From contig NZ_CP088018.1 of NCBI RefSeq assembly GCF_021049265.1, positions 2,604,001 to 2,668,000 of the forward strand: a stretch of 64,000 nucleotides of DNA. The letters run 5' to 3'. Shown here piece after piece: positions 26,150 to 35,260 of the stretch. The position numbers and the translations under genes were made by a program. Source of the DNA: Ruania suaedae (GTDB taxonomy: Bacteria > Actinomycetota > Actinomycetes > Actinomycetales > Beutenbergiaceae). The first letter of the stretch is position 1. Each line of letters starts with the position of its first letter. The notes beneath the pieces were generated by a model. The model did no database searches. It was not told the origin of the DNA and saw nothing but the letters and a program-made list of their open reading frames with translations.

Positions 26150-27606
26150 TGCAGTACCCGCTCGTACTCGCCCAGCAGTACCTCCGCCTCGCCCTCCCAG
26201 GTCAGCTCGCGCGCCGCGGCCTGCGCCGCCTTGCGGAACGGCTGCGGATCGGCCAGCACCCGCTCGATCGCCGCGGCCAGATCGGCCGCTCCCCCGGTCA
26301 CGCTGAACACCGCGCCGACGCCGTACCCGGTCACCACGGCCTCGGTGTCGGGCAGGTCGGCGGCCACGATCGGCAGCCCGGCGTGGATCGACTCGAACAA
26401 CTTGTTGGGCAGCGAGAACCGATAGCTCAGGCAGGTGGGGCGCACGTAGACCACCGACACGTCCGCGTCCGCGAGCGCCGTGGCCACCTCGTGCGAGGCC
26501 ACCGCTCCCACCAGGTGCACCCGCGCGCTCACGCCCGCCTCCGCTGCCCGACGGCGCACCACGGCCAGGTAGTCCTCTTCGCCGTAGCCCAGCAGCACCA
26601 GATGCACGTGGGCCGGCAGGTGCACCAGTGCGTCGATCGTCTCCTCGATGCCGCGGCTGGTGGTCAGGCGCCCGCCGTAGGCGATCACCTGGTCACCGGC
26701 GGCCAGGCCGGCGCGCTCGCGCAGCACCCCGGTGGCCGGGTCGGGCACGGGGGCCGCGGGCGGAATGTTGCGCACCAGCTGCGGGCGGCGGGGCAGCCGG
26801 TAGGTGCGGTGCAACCAGCCGGCGATGCTCGGCGAGACGGTGAGCACCGAGGCGGCCCGGGCGATGCCGAGGCGCTCGAGCAGGTGTTCCACGTGCGGGG
26901 CCACCGGCCGGGGCCGGACGTTGCGGTGGCGCCAGAGCTCGTGGGCGTCGTAGACGATCGCGGCACCGGTGTGGCGGGCGATGCGCAGGGCCGGGGCGAG
27001 GGTGTTGCCGTCGTTGGCGTGGATGACATCGGGATGGAAGGCGATGCCGTCGGCGATCGCGGCCCGCCAGTAGATGGCCAGGCTGACGGTGCGGTAGGTG
27101 CGCAGCCACACATCCAGCAGGGCCCCGACCGGCTTGGCCGCGGCGGCCGGCGCCGGACCGGCGGGCTCGGCGGCCGGGGCAGTGGACTCGGCAGCCGGGG
27201 CAGTGGCCGGCGCAGTGGCCGGTGAGGCCGCGGCATCACTGGAGCCGGCCACCCGCCGCATCCGGGCCAGCACCCACCGGTAGGCGCCGGCCAGCCACGG
27301 CGCCGAGCGCGCCAGCTGGAACTCCGGCAGCCGCACGATCTGCACCCCGTTCGGCAACGTCTCGCTACCCTCGGGGTAGCCGGCCCGCTCACGCGCGACG
27401 GCGAGGATGCGCACCTCGCAGCCGGCCTCGCGCAACGTGGCGGCGGTCTTGAGCACCCGGGAGTCGGCGTGGGCATCGTTGTAGACACAGATCGCCACCC
27501 GCGGGGTGTGCCCGCCCCGGCTCCGCAGCAGCGGGGCGGCGACCTCGCCGGGGTCGGCGTCGCCGTCGGGGATCTGCTCGGGCGGGACAGTCTCGGGCTC
27601 GGTCAC
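26146..27606 (-). CDS. GT-B glycosyltransferase with Ala/Pro-rich insert
   Basis: This is a 486-residue GT4-type enzyme related to its downstream neighbour: VAICVYNDAHADSRVLKTAATL, DVIHANDGNTLAPAL, VYDAHELWRHRN, then VIAYGGRLTTSRGIEETIDAL, LVLLGYGEEDYLAVV and SYRFSLPNKLFESIHAGLPIV. An approximately 40-residue Ala/Pro/Thr-only stretch (residues about 125-165) interrupts the N-terminal domain and probably forms a disordered loop. It overlaps the genes on both sides by 4 bp. Confidence 0.85.
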   Translation of the reverse strand: MTEPETVPPEQIPDGDADPGEVAAPLLRSRGGHTPRVAICVYNDAHADSRVLKTAATLREAGCEVRILAVARERAGYPEGSETLPNGVQIVRLPEFQLARSAPWLAGAYRWVLARMRRVAGSSDAAASPATAPATAPAAESTAPAAEPAGPAPAAAAKPVGALLDVWLRTYRTVSLAIYWRAAIADGIAFHPDVIHANDGNTLAPALRIARHTGAAIVYDAHELWRHRNVRPRPVAPHVEHLLERLGIARAASVLTVSPSIAGWLHRTYRLPRRPQLVRNIPPAAPVPDPATGVLRERAGLAAGDQVIAYGGRLTTSRGIEETIDALVHLPAHVHLVLLGYGEEDYLAVVRRRAAEAGVSARVHLVGAVASHEVATALADADVSVVYVRPTCLSYRFSLPNKLFESIHAGLPIVAADLPDTEAVVTGYGVGAVFSVTGGAADLAAAIERVLADPQPFRKAAQAAARELTWEGEAEVLLGEYERVLQ

Positions 27607-29468
27607 GCTGATCCGTTCTCGTCACGGGGTTCATCGGCACGGTGTTCGTCGGCACGGGGGTCATCGAGCAGCCCGGCCAGGGCCGCCTGCTGGGCGAAGT
27701 CGGGTTCGGCGGCCACCACCTGCGCGAAGCTGCCGTGCGCCACCAGCTCACCATCGCGCATGAAGCACACGGTGTCGCTGTGGCGGATCGTGGCCAGGCG
27801 GTGGGCCACCACCACGATCGTCACCTCACCGGCCAGGTCGTTGATCGCGGAGGTCACCGCGGCCTCGGTGGAGGTGTCCAGCGCCGAGGTGGCCTCATCC
27901 ATCACCAGCACCAGCGGGTCGGTGTACAGCGCCCGCGCGATCCCCAGCCGCTGCCGCTGCCCGCCCGAGAGGGCCAGCCCACGCTCGCCGACCCGGGCGT
28001 GGATGCCCCCCTCACGTGCCTCGATCATGTGCAGCAGCTGTGCCCGCTCCAGCGCCCGGCGCACCCGGTCCTCGTCCACCTGGGCGGGATCCCAGGTCAG
28101 CGCCACGTTCTGAGCCACCGTGGAGTCGAAGAGCGAGACCTCCTGCGGCACATAGCCCACCCGGGAGCGCCAGTCGGCGAGCACCTCGGCCATCGGCGCC
28201 TCCCCCACCAGCAGCCGCCCGGCCGTGGGCTGCAGCAACCCCAGCAGCAGGTCCACCAGGGTGGACTTGCCCGATCCCGAGGCCCCCACGAGCGCGAGGG
28301 AGCGCCCGAACGGCAGGTCGAAGCTCACCTCGTGCACCGCATCGACGTCACTGCCGGGATAGCGGAAGGTGACCTCGCGCACGGCAAGCGAGCGGGCGCC
28401 GTCGGGAATCGTGCGGCCCTGCGCCGGGGGCGTGGCCTCCCGGCGGGAGGCGGCCGCGCGGATCTCGTCCAGCACCTGCTGCGCGAACGGCATCGAGGCC
28501 CCGGTCTGGGCCATGATCGACTGGAACCTCGTCAGGGAGGGCACGATCCGGAAGCCGGCGACGGCGAACAGCGCCACCGCGCTCAAGGCGCCCTGGATGG
28601 CCGCATCCGTTCCGCCCCCGCCGTTCTGCAGATAGCCCACGCCGGCCCCCAGGGCCAGGCCCCCGATCAGACCCGCCTCGAGCACGTAGCGCGGGACCAC
28701 CCCGAGGAAGGACATGTTCGCCCGGGCGCGGGAGGATATGACGCGTTCGGCGCGCACGACCTTCGCCACCTCCGGGCCCTTGCCGCGCAGGGTGATCTCC
28801 TTGAGGGAGTGCACCATCTCGCTGACCAGGCGCACCGAGCGGGTGGAGTGCTCGCGGTTGCGGCGCCCGGCGGCCACGGCCTTGCGCAGCACCCACAGGT
28901 AGAGCACGGCACCGATCAGACCGAAGTAGGCGATCGCCACCAGCGCCATCACCGGCTGGGCCACCAGGAGCACGCCGAGGACCGCGACGAAGGTGACCAG
29001 CTCGCCGGAGAGCATCGCGGCGGGGATGAGCACCCCGGTCACCGTGGTCGCCACGCCCACGTCGGTGGCGCGCACCAGGTCGGTGGAGTTGCGCCCGAGC
29101 CGGTCGGTCCACGGGGCGTCGAAGAAGGAGTCGAGCAGCTGGGCGCCGAGGTCCTGCTCGAACCGGGCGAAGCGGCGGGTGGCCAGCCACTGCAGCGTGA
29201 TCGCGAAGACGCTCTTGGTCACGATCAGCACGCCGACCGCGCCGAGGAGCCACGGCAGCTGGGTGTTGGAGATCTCCAGGCCGACCACCGGGACAGTGAC
29301 GCTGGTGCCCGAGAGCAGCGGGGTCAGCGTCAGGGCGAGCAGACCGAGCGCGAGCACGTCCAGGATCGCCAGCGCGGAGGAGGCGATCGCGAAGGCGACG
29401 ATGAAGCGGGTGCTGCCGGCGGGCAGCACGGTGAGGAGCTCACGAACGGTGCGCCACAGCGCGCCCAT
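27603..29468 (-). CDS. ABC transporter, fused membrane and ATPase domains (flippase-like)
   Basis: This 621-residue half-transporter would work as a homodimer. Six membrane segments occupy residues about 20-310. The ATPase part carries Walker A GASGSGKS (395-402), Q-loop VPQEVSLF, signature LSGGQRQR (500-507), Walker B VLVMDEATSALD and switch VAHRL. The class includes PglK-type lipid-linked oligosaccharide flippases as well as lipid and drug exporters. Its overlap with two glycosyltransferase genes favours glycolipid or polysaccharide-precursor export. The start is an ATG at 29468. Confidence 0.88.
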   Translation of the reverse strand: MGALWRTVRELLTVLPAGSTRFIVAFAIASSALAILDVLALGLLALTLTPLLSGTSVTVPVVGLEISNTQLPWLLGAVGVLIVTKSVFAITLQWLATRRFARFEQDLGAQLLDSFFDAPWTDRLGRNSTDLVRATDVGVATTVTGVLIPAAMLSGELVTFVAVLGVLLVAQPVMALVAIAYFGLIGAVLYLWVLRKAVAAGRRNREHSTRSVRLVSEMVHSLKEITLRGKGPEVAKVVRAERVISSRARANMSFLGVVPRYVLEAGLIGGLALGAGVGYLQNGGGGTDAAIQGALSAVALFAVAGFRIVPSLTRFQSIMAQTGASMPFAQQVLDEIRAAASRREATPPAQGRTIPDGARSLAVREVTFRYPGSDVDAVHEVSFDLPFGRSLALVGASGSGKSTLVDLLLGLLQPTAGRLLVGEAPMAEVLADWRSRVGYVPQEVSLFDSTVAQNVALTWDPAQVDEDRVRRALERAQLLHMIEAREGGIHARVGERGLALSGGQRQRLGIARALYTDPLVLVMDEATSALDTSTEAAVTSAINDLAGEVTIVVVAHRLATIRHSDTVCFMRDGELVAHGSFAQVVAAEPDFAQQAALAGLLDDPRADEHRADEPRDENGSA

Positions 29469-29559
29469 CGGTGCTCACCTCCCTCTCGCCGGACTGGGAC
29501 GAGCCTAAACGGTGCGGAGGTGAGAACCGGCAGGCGCAAGGACCGGGGGGCCACCCTGC

Positions 29560-30258
29560 CTAGAGCTGGAGGCGGCCTTCCACGACGTCGTCGGCAACCT
29601 CGCGCACCTTGCGACCGTTGTTGCGCGCGTTGCGCCGGAGCAACTCGTACGCCTCGGTGAGCGTGAGGGCGTGCGTCTGGGTCAGGACGCCCTTGGCCTG
29701 TTCGATCAGCACCCGGGAGTCCAACGCGTGCTGCAGCTGGTCCGAGAGCTGGTTCTGCTGGCTCAGCGTGGAGGAGTGGATGAGGTAGGCGGTCGCCATG
29801 TTGCTCAGGGCACGGGCGGCGAGCAGGTCACTGTCGTCCCAGATGTGCGGCTCAGCGTGGTACATGTTCAGGGCACCCACCGCGTTGCCCGCGAGCTTCA
29901 TCGGCATACCCGCGACCGCCCGCACACCGACATCGGCAGCGATCGTGCGATAGCCGGGCCACCGCGTCTCCTCCCTCAGATCGGAGACGGCAACCACCTC
30001 GCCGGTGTGGTAAGCGCTGACGCACGGACCCTCCTGGTGCTGCTCCTGATAGTGCTCCAGGGCTGCCAGGTGCGGCGGCACGGCCGTGGCCGCCCGCAGC
30101 CGCTCCTCCAGACCGAGGGTCACGCCGCTGCCGGCGAGAGCGAGGAGATCGGTGAGATTCTCGGCGAGCGTCCGCAGTGCCTCGTCGACGTCATAGGGCG
30201 CGACCAGCTTCTCGGTGAACGCGGCAGTGAGCTGGACGAACTTCTGCTCGTCGTACAT
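29560..30258 (-). CDS. GAF and ANTAR domain RNA-binding regulator
   Basis: This 232-residue protein has a GAF sensor domain (about residues 20-165, with VRAVAGMPMKLAGNAVGALNMY) and a C-terminal ANTAR domain (LIEQAKGVLTQTHALTLTEAYELLRRNARNNGRKVREVADDVV). ANTAR domains bind paired RNA hairpins and cause transcription antitermination. The GAF ligand and RNA targets are unknown. No histidine kinase is adjacent, so it is probably ligand-controlled like the actinobacterial GAF-ANTAR proteins. Confidence 0.9.
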   Translation of the reverse strand: MYDEQKFVQLTAAFTEKLVAPYDVDEALRTLAENLTDLLALAGSGVTLGLEERLRAATAVPPHLAALEHYQEQHQEGPCVSAYHTGEVVAVSDLREETRWPGYRTIAADVGVRAVAGMPMKLAGNAVGALNMYHAEPHIWDDSDLLAARALSNMATAYLIHSSTLSQQNQLSDQLQHALDSRVLIEQAKGVLTQTHALTLTEAYELLRRNARNNGRKVREVADDVVEGRLQL

Positions 30259-30404
30259 GGCGGTGGTTCCTCGGATCGGCGCTGGGGCATGGAACTCACC
30301 GACGTTTCGTGGACCGACGGTCGGGATCCAGCTGATATCACCAGCCTACGCGGGTGAGCAACAGTATGGACGCGCCCCGGCCGAGCGCAGTGAGCAGGGT
30401 GATC

Positions 30405-31004
30405 TTAATAGTCCACGAGCGGAACCGGCGTCTGGTCCGGATACCAACCGTCCCGGCCGGTGAGCGGACACGTGTGGCTGGTGCAGACCGGCGGGTCACC
30501 CTGGACCGGCCAGCCACACCGCGGGCACACCATCTGCTGGCCGTCCGAGCCCAACTCGGCGAAGGAGTCCATCAACTGGTTCCAGCGCTCGGCGCACGGC
30601 CCGGTCGCGGCGCCGTCGGACAGGGTGTGCTCGACCCTGACCACCGTCTCGTCCCCGTCCTCCTCATTCACGGCGAAGGTCACCGTCACCAGGCCCTCCG
30701 GCGCCGGGCCGTGCTCGTCGAGCCACCGCCAGCGCAGCACGAGCCGCCGCGGGCGGTCCACCGTGACGAACCGTCCCCGGGCGCCGAGACCCCGTCCCGC
30801 GGAGTAGATCCGGCAACCGGCACCGACGTGCGGATCGATCGTGCAGGTGAAGTCCTCGTCGTGGGTCCACCACCAGGACCGCAGCCCGCCGGGGGTGGTC
30901 CAGGCGTCCCACGCCTCATCGCGCGAGATGGCGACGGCGCGGACCGTGCACACCGTCGGTTCGCGGGTCGGTGCCGCGGCGGGCCGATCGATCAGGTCAG
31001 TCAT
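30405..31004 (-). CDS. SRPBCC (AHSA1-like) protein with C-terminal zinc ribbon
   Basis: The 199-residue protein combines an SRPBCC/START-type ligand-binding domain (about residues 20-145: ISRDEAWDAWTTPGGLRSWWW, LRWRWLDEHGPAPEGLVTVTF, CAERWNQLMDSFAEL) with a cysteine-rich tail, CPRCGW ... CTSHTCPLTG, of zinc-ribbon type. AHSA1-like SRPBCC proteins bind small hydrophobic ligands or chaperones, and the function here is open. ATG 31004 is chosen because AAGGAG lies 7 nt upstream. The gene follows the STAS pair on the same strand. Confidence 0.75.
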   Translation of the reverse strand: MTDLIDRPAAAPTREPTVCTVRAVAISRDEAWDAWTTPGGLRSWWWTHDEDFTCTIDPHVGAGCRIYSAGRGLGARGRFVTVDRPRRLVLRWRWLDEHGPAPEGLVTVTFAVNEEDGDETVVRVEHTLSDGAATGPCAERWNQLMDSFAELGSDGQQMVCPRCGWPVQGDPPVCTSHTCPLTGRDGWYPDQTPVPLVDY

Positions 31005-31062
31005 GGTCAACTCCTTCTTCTCGGAGCTGCCGGGGGCAAGGGCAACCGGTGTTCTGGTGTGG

Positions 31063-31389
31063 TTACAGCGGTTCCGGGACGGCGTCGTCGGAGACGAACG
31101 TCACCAGGTCATGCAGGTGGGTCACCTCGAGCAGGAAGCGCACCGTGTCCGGGGCGCCGAAGATGGTCAAGGGCGCAGGCGTGCGCGCCGCCAGGCGAGC
31201 CACGGCGCTGATGCCGGTCGAGTCGAGTGAGACCAGGCCGCAGGCGTCCACCTGCACCGGCGCAGCAGCTGCTTCGGCCTTGTCGATCGCCCGATAGAGC
31301 TCGTCGGTGACAGTGGCGTCGAGGTCTCCTTTGAGGATGACGATGGTGCGCGCGCCGCCGCTGAACACCCACACCTTGCCGCGGGTCAC
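31063..31389 (-). CDS. STAS-domain anti-sigma-factor antagonist-like protein
   Basis: This is a 108-residue STAS domain of the SpoIIAA type. The central loop is LVSLDSTGISAVARL; the serine of DSTG is the residue that partner kinases phosphorylate in true antagonists. The rest fits the fold (RTIVILKGDLDATVTDELYRAI; PLTIFGAPDTVRFLLEVTHL). No RsbW-type kinase or sigma factor is encoded nearby. Its start overlaps the stop of the upstream gene by 4 bp, so those two proteins are produced together. Confidence 0.85.
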   Translation of the reverse strand: MTRGKVWVFSGGARTIVILKGDLDATVTDELYRAIDKAEAAAAPVQVDACGLVSLDSTGISAVARLAARTPAPLTIFGAPDTVRFLLEVTHLHDLVTFVSDDAVPEPL

Positions 31390-31742
31390 CGCGGGGCGCC
31401 CACTTCCCGGGCCTCCTCCTCGGCACGGTGCAGCAACGACGCCACCGACTCGTCGCCCTCAGCGATCACGACACCGATCCGCGCGGCGAACGCCGGGACA
31501 TCCCCCGCCTCGGACAGGCACCGCACGTGCCACCCGAGTTCGTCCGCCACGTGCATCACCTGACTGAGTGATCCCGTGTACCGGAGGAAGAATGAGGCGG
31601 GCCCGCGCCCCCCCACTCGTGTGCCGGGGAACGTCTCGTCGACGAAGACGGCGATCCGCTCAGCGGCCACGGGGGTCGCACTCTGTTCGTCGCCCGGGTC
31701 GCGGCTCTCGATGCCGATCCAGATGGCTGCCTCGCACGTCAT
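31386..31742 (-). CDS. uncharacterised protein, possibly a degenerate GGDEF-like domain
   Basis: I do not recognise this 118-residue protein with certainty. Its end (ARIGVVIAEGDESVASLLHRAEEEAREVGAP) looks like the last strand and helix of a GGDEF domain, and RVGGRGPASFFLRY sits where the GGDEF signature would be, but the catalytic and metal residues are absent. The ATG at 31742 starts the recognisable part; an in-frame start at 31850 would add 36 unstructured residues. It is coupled to the STAS gene by a 4-bp overlap, suggesting a signalling partner without cyclase activity. Confidence 0.5.
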   Translation of the reverse strand: MTCEAAIWIGIESRDPGDEQSATPVAAERIAVFVDETFPGTRVGGRGPASFFLRYTGSLSQVMHVADELGWHVRCLSEAGDVPAFAARIGVVIAEGDESVASLLHRAEEEAREVGAPR

Positions 31743-31939
31743 CGGCCCACGGACGCGGCGGGGAGGACGATCTGCTACGACCTCGCGGTGACCAGCGGGC
31801 GCACCAGGGCTGACCGGCTCAGGTTCGCGTACTCCAGTGCTGACTCCCACGACACTCCTTCTACAGACGGAGTCGCCGGGGGCAGGGGCAACGATCGCAG
31901 CAAGCGGAACGGCTCGCTGCTATGAAACGAGTGTACGCA

Positions 31940-33277
31940 TCAGCCGGCGCTTGCGTCCACCGACGGTGGCGAGCGCCGGCTGATGCGCCCGAATCGGCGA
32001 TGGAGCAGGTACAGCACGAACCCGACCATGATCAGCCCACCACCCAGCGCCCAGGCCTGCCAGCTCTGCTGGGAGAGCAGCGCCACGCAACTGATCAGAG
32101 CAGCCACCGGAACGGCGGTCGCGACCCGGAAGTGCTCGTGGCCGGGGTCGTCCCGACGCAGCACCAGCACGGCGACGTTGGTGGAGATGAAGACGAAGAG
32201 CAACAGCAGCACCACGGTCTCGGCCAGTAATGCCAACGTGCCCACCGCCGCCAGCAGCGCCGAGAGCGCGGTGGTGACCAGGATGGCCACCCACGGGGTC
32301 CTCCGAGCGGGGAGCAACCGGCCGAAGATCCCCGGCAACAGGCCCTCCTCGGCCATGCCGTAGGTCAGCCGCGAACTCATCACCGAGGTGAGCAACGCGC
32401 CGTTGGCAACCGCCACCAGAGCCACCGCGCTGAACGCCCAGCCCGGCACAGCCACGCCGCTCGCGGCCACGACCTCGAGCAGCGGCCCACTGGAGCCGGC
32501 GAGATCGTCGGCGGGCAGCATGGCCGAGGATGCGAGCGCCACCAGCAGATACACCACGCCCGCGGCTGCGAGCGCACCGAAGAGGGCACGAGGGTAGACC
32601 CGCGTGACCCCGCGCACCTCCTCGGCCACGTTCGCGGACGTCTCGAACCCGACGAAGCTGTAGAAGGCCAGCAGGGCGGCCCCGAACAGGGCCCAGGCGG
32701 CGCCGGCCTCCGGCGGCTGCAGCACGCGCCCGGGCTCGCCCTGACCATCGGCGAGGGCCAGGCCCACCACGATGAGCACGAGCACCAGACCGCTCACCTC
32801 GATGACCGTCATCACCAGGTTGGAGCGCACCGATTCCTTGATGCCGCGCAGGTTGATCAGCGCCAGTACCGCCAGGAAGATCGGGGCTGCCACGGCGACG
32901 GGCACCGTGAAGAACGTCCCGAGGTAGTCACCGCTGAAGGCCACGGCCAGGCCCGCCACGCTGACGATGCCGGCGCACAGCATGCAGAACCCGACGAGGA
33001 AGGAGATCAGCGGGTGCTTGAATGCCCGTTTCGCGAAGACGGCCGAACCGCCCGCCCGGGGATACTTGGTGACGAGCTCGGCGTAGGACCCTGCGGTCAG
33101 CAGCGCCATGGCCAGCGCGATCGCAATGGGAAGCCAGGTCATCCCGCCGGCCTGACCGGCCAGCTCGCCGGTCAGCGCATAGACGCCGGCGCCCAGGACG
33201 TCGCCGAGGATGAACGCGAACAGCAGGCCACCGCCCATGCCCTGCCGCAGCCGGGACTCCCCGGTGGGCCGGCTCAT
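31940..33277 (-). CDS. APC-superfamily amino acid permease
   Basis: This is a 445-residue polytopic membrane protein with about 12 segments. The first helix contains the unwound substrate-binding motif GDVLGAGVYALTGELAG (GxGxY-like), followed by TAGSYAELVTKYPRAGGSAVFAKRAF and FYSFVGFETSANVAEEVRG, all typical of APC amino acid and cation transporters. The substrate is not deducible. ATG 33277 overlaps the stop of the oxidoreductase gene upstream by 4 bp. Confidence 0.9.
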   Translation of the reverse strand: MSRPTGESRLRQGMGGGLLFAFILGDVLGAGVYALTGELAGQAGGMTWLPIAIALAMALLTAGSYAELVTKYPRAGGSAVFAKRAFKHPLISFLVGFCMLCAGIVSVAGLAVAFSGDYLGTFFTVPVAVAAPIFLAVLALINLRGIKESVRSNLVMTVIEVSGLVLVLIVVGLALADGQGEPGRVLQPPEAGAAWALFGAALLAFYSFVGFETSANVAEEVRGVTRVYPRALFGALAAAGVVYLLVALASSAMLPADDLAGSSGPLLEVVAASGVAVPGWAFSAVALVAVANGALLTSVMSSRLTYGMAEEGLLPGIFGRLLPARRTPWVAILVTTALSALLAAVGTLALLAETVVLLLLFVFISTNVAVLVLRRDDPGHEHFRVATAVPVAALISCVALLSQQSWQAWALGGGLIMVGFVLYLLHRRFGRISRRSPPSVDASAG

Positions 33278-33933
33278 GCCAGGCCCAGGCGGGCCGATGA
33301 CATCCCGGTGGTGGCCGGACCCTCCCGCAGCTCGCCCGTCGCCGTGGACCGCGAGCCGTGCAGGGAGCAGTCCCAGGTGCACTCGGCGTCGTTCCACGAC
33401 AGGACGCCCCCCAGATGGGGGCAGGAGGCGGACACTTCGTGCGTGCGGCCCCCCACGCGGGCGCGCGCCACGAGCATGGCCCCCTCCCGCCCGACGACGC
33501 CGGAGCCCTCCTCCGGATCGCCGGCCGGGCGGGCGTAGCCCTCGGCCCGCGGGCCTACGACGTTTGCGGCGGCATGCAGGTTGTGCGAGAGCCCCTTCGG
33601 GGCGCCTGCGGCCTCGTGTGCGCTCCCGCTGGTGAACGCCCCGACCCGGTTGCCGGCTACGTACTGGGCCACCGTCTCGGCCGGATGCCGGGAGACGATG
33701 GCCGACAGCCGCGTGCCCTGCAGCAGGCTGATCTTGGCGGTGGATCCTCCCGTGGTCCCGGCCCCCACCTCGCGGGCCTCCAGGACGATCACCCGGGCGC
33801 CGTGGCGCGCCGGCATCACGGCCGTGCTCAGGCCCATCAGGCCTGCACCCACGACGGCGACGTCGTAGTGGCGCGTCAGGGGCGCCAGGTCGGTAATCGG
33901 TCCGGCTTCCTCAGCGCGCCACGGTGACGGCAT
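33274..33933 (-). pseudogene. internally deleted FAD/Rieske oxidoreductase
   Basis: The intact family is about 500 residues: an FAD-binding amine-oxidase-like part followed by a C-terminal Rieske [2Fe-2S] domain. Here 219 residues remain. The FAD loop VVGAGLMGLSTAV (27-39) and GAGTTGGSTAKISLLQGTRL (58-77) run into a short stretch (about 98-115) and then directly into the Rieske region with intact ligands CPH (171-173) and CSLH (189-192). Most of the FAD and substrate domain is missing, yet the frame is open throughout and the neighbours overlap or nearly abut. It is probably a non-functional deletion product, or a remodelled small ferredoxin-like protein. Confidence 0.7.
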
Positions 33934-33936
33934 CGC

Positions 33937-35130
33937 TCAGACCCTCGGGTCCAGGACAACCTTGATGCACCCGTCGTCCTTCTTCTGGAACATCTCGTAC
34001 GCGGCGGGCGCCTCCTCCAGGGAGACCCGGTGCGTGCGCAGGTCGAGCACGCCGAGCGGGTCGGCGGAGTCGGTGACCAGCGGGAGCAGGTCGGGAACCC
34101 AGCGGTGCACGTTGGCCTGGCCCATGCGCACGGTGAGTTGCTTGTCGAACATCTCCAGCAGCGGCATCGGGTCGGCGGCGCCGCCGTAGACGCCGGACAA
34201 CGAGACCGTGCCGCCGCGCCGGACGGTGGAGATGGCGGTGTGCAGTGCGGCGAGCCGGTCGACGCCGGCATGCTTCATCATCGGCTGGGCGACGGCGTCG
34301 GGCATCCGGTCGGCCAGCTTCTGGATGCCCTCGGCCACCGGCGAGCCGTGCGCCTCCATCCCGACGGCGTCGATCACGGCGTCCGGGCCGCGCCCGCCGG
34401 TCAGCTCCCGCATCGCCTCGGGAAGATCGTCGACCTGACGCAGGTCGATGGTGCGGATCCCGTGGCGGCGCGCCACCTCCAGGCGCTCCGGGACGCGGTC
34501 TGCGGCGAACACCTGCTCCGCCCCGCGATGGGCGGCGACCCGCGCGCTCATCTGACCGACCGGCCCGAGTCCGAGCACGAGCACCGTGGCGTTCTCCGGC
34601 ACGCCGGCGTACTCGACGGCCTGCCACGCGGTGGGCAGCACGTCGGAGAGGTACAGGTAGCGCTCGTCCGGCTCCCCGTCGTCGGGAACCAGGATCGGGC
34701 CGTACTGGGCCTGCGGCACCCGCAGGTACTGCGCCTGCCCGCCCGGGATTTGCCCGTAGAGCTTGGTGTAGCCGAACAGTGCGGCGCCCTTGCCCTGCGC
34801 CCGGGTCTGTGTGGTCTCGCACTGGGTCTGCAGTCCGCGCGAGCACATCCAGCACGCGCCGCAGGCGATCGGGAACGGGACGACCACCCGGTCACCGGGG
34901 CTGATGTGGTGCACATCCGCACCGACCTCACGGACCACGCCCATCGTCTCGTGGCCGAGCACATCACCGGGATCGAGGAAAGCACCCAGCACCGAGTACA
35001 GGTGCAGGTCGGAGCCGCAGATGGCGGTGGAGGTCACCTCGATGACCGCATCCGTCGGCTCCTGGATCCGCGGGTCCGGGACGTCCTCGATCGAGACCTT
35101 CTCGTGTCCTTGCCAGGTCAGTGCGCGCAT
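33937..35130 (-). CDS. zinc-dependent alcohol/formaldehyde dehydrogenase
   Basis: This is a 397-residue medium-chain dehydrogenase close to glutathione-independent formaldehyde dehydrogenase-like enzymes. Catalytic zinc ligands are Cys38 (AICGSDLH) and His60/Glu61 (GHET); structural zinc cysteines are C90, C93, C96 and C104. The NAD loop VLVLGLGPVGQMSARV lies near residue 184-199. It would oxidise an alcohol or aldehyde with NAD(P). It is divergent from a MerR regulator (130 bp between starts), which is the likely controller. Confidence 0.9.
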   Translation of the reverse strand: MRALTWQGHEKVSIEDVPDPRIQEPTDAVIEVTSTAICGSDLHLYSVLGAFLDPGDVLGHETMGVVREVGADVHHISPGDRVVVPFPIACGACWMCSRGLQTQCETTQTRAQGKGAALFGYTKLYGQIPGGQAQYLRVPQAQYGPILVPDDGEPDERYLYLSDVLPTAWQAVEYAGVPENATVLVLGLGPVGQMSARVAAHRGAEQVFAADRVPERLEVARRHGIRTIDLRQVDDLPEAMRELTGGRGPDAVIDAVGMEAHGSPVAEGIQKLADRMPDAVAQPMMKHAGVDRLAALHTAISTVRRGGTVSLSGVYGGAADPMPLLEMFDKQLTVRMGQANVHRWVPDLLPLVTDSADPLGVLDLRTHRVSLEEAPAAYEMFQKKDDGCIKVVLDPRV

Positions 35131-35260
35131 GAGTGCCTCTCGTCCGTGCTCGTCCGTGCCTCGGTTGATGACGCGTCGTGCGCTCCCAACGCTAGGTTCG
35201 CCTGGACCGTGCGCAACTCGAACGCGTTTACGATGTGCTCACGCCGGACGGAAGGGTGGG

